Positions 63,966-64,000 of a DNA stretch of 64,000 bases are shown piece by piece. This DNA comes from Doryteuthis pealeii. Lineage: Eukaryota; Mollusca; Cephalopoda; Myopsida; Loliginidae. The stretch lies in assembly GCA_023376005.1 (NCBI GenBank), contig CM042145.1:15242299-15306298 (forward strand). The letters are read 5' to 3'. How positions within the stretch are numbered: the stretch's first letter is position 1; each line of letters opens with the position of its first letter. Made by a program: the position numbers and the translations under genes. The notes under the pieces were generated by a model, which did no database searches, had not been told where the DNA came from, and was given only the letters and a program-made list of their open reading frames with translations.

Positions 63966-64000
63966 GTGTCAAGATTGAAAATTTTTTTCTTTTTAAAGAT
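62840..64000. other. No gene seen; poly-A at 63933-63963
   Basis: AT-rich. The ORFs at 62662-63126 (minus) and 63006-63497 (plus) overlap on opposite strands and lack recognisable domains. Confidence 0.5.

Noticed and set aside
1..64000. CRISPR arrays, operons, bacterial promoters or terminators
   Set aside because: The sequence is eukaryotic; no spaced short direct repeats or prokaryotic gene organisation is seen.

Overview
The window is animal nuclear DNA. It is AT-rich, shows no intact protein-coding gene, and is packed with nested transposable-element debris. Two tRNA-derived SINE families, several non-LTR (LINE) C-terminal remnants, solo LTRs, foldback/MITE elements and many (TA)n microsatellites point to a lophotrochozoan, most likely a mollusc. 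That assignment is an inference from repeat style, not from a diagnostic gene.

Layout. 1-9.4 kb is a mosaic of LINE tails, SINEs, three solo-LTR-like elements, a MITE and a 28S rRNA fragment. 9.4-11.8 kb is a 153-bp satellite. 11.8-23.2 kb is mostly AT-rich single-copy-looking DNA with one candidate SR-rich exon (19827-20012). 23.2-35.2 kb is a noisy reverse complement of about 11.05-23.2 kb that ends at a 100-base N gap. It looks like an uncorrected foldback (palindromic) long read left in the assembly, so it should not be read as independent sequence. 35.3-46 kb holds a tRNA-SINE carrying a hammerhead ribozyme, a MITE, a 3.1-kb TIR element, a 54-bp tandem array and a 0.74-kb polypurine tract. 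46.1-48.1 kb holds two almost identical 0.9-kb copies on either side of a second 100-base gap. 48-62.6 kb is dense with SINEs, LINE ends and (TA)n tracts. The last 1.2 kb shows nothing recognisable.

The most interesting signal is a set of hammerhead (HHR) self-cleaving ribozyme folds in several unrelated short repeats. At least five families can be seen. Most lie in long inverted repeats, as expected for Penelope-like or retrozyme-like elements. One is directly downstream of a tRNA-like pol III promoter (35532-35790, minus strand). Several have every helix and the conserved core visible by eye; others carry core mutations or lack stem I.

The parts do not form a pathway. They are a record of retrotransposition (5' truncation, 5' inversion, tail sharing, nested insertion with target-site duplications) overlaid by assembly artefacts. 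Names such as SINE-A, SINE-B, R2 to R8 and family E are local labels invented here for cross-reference.
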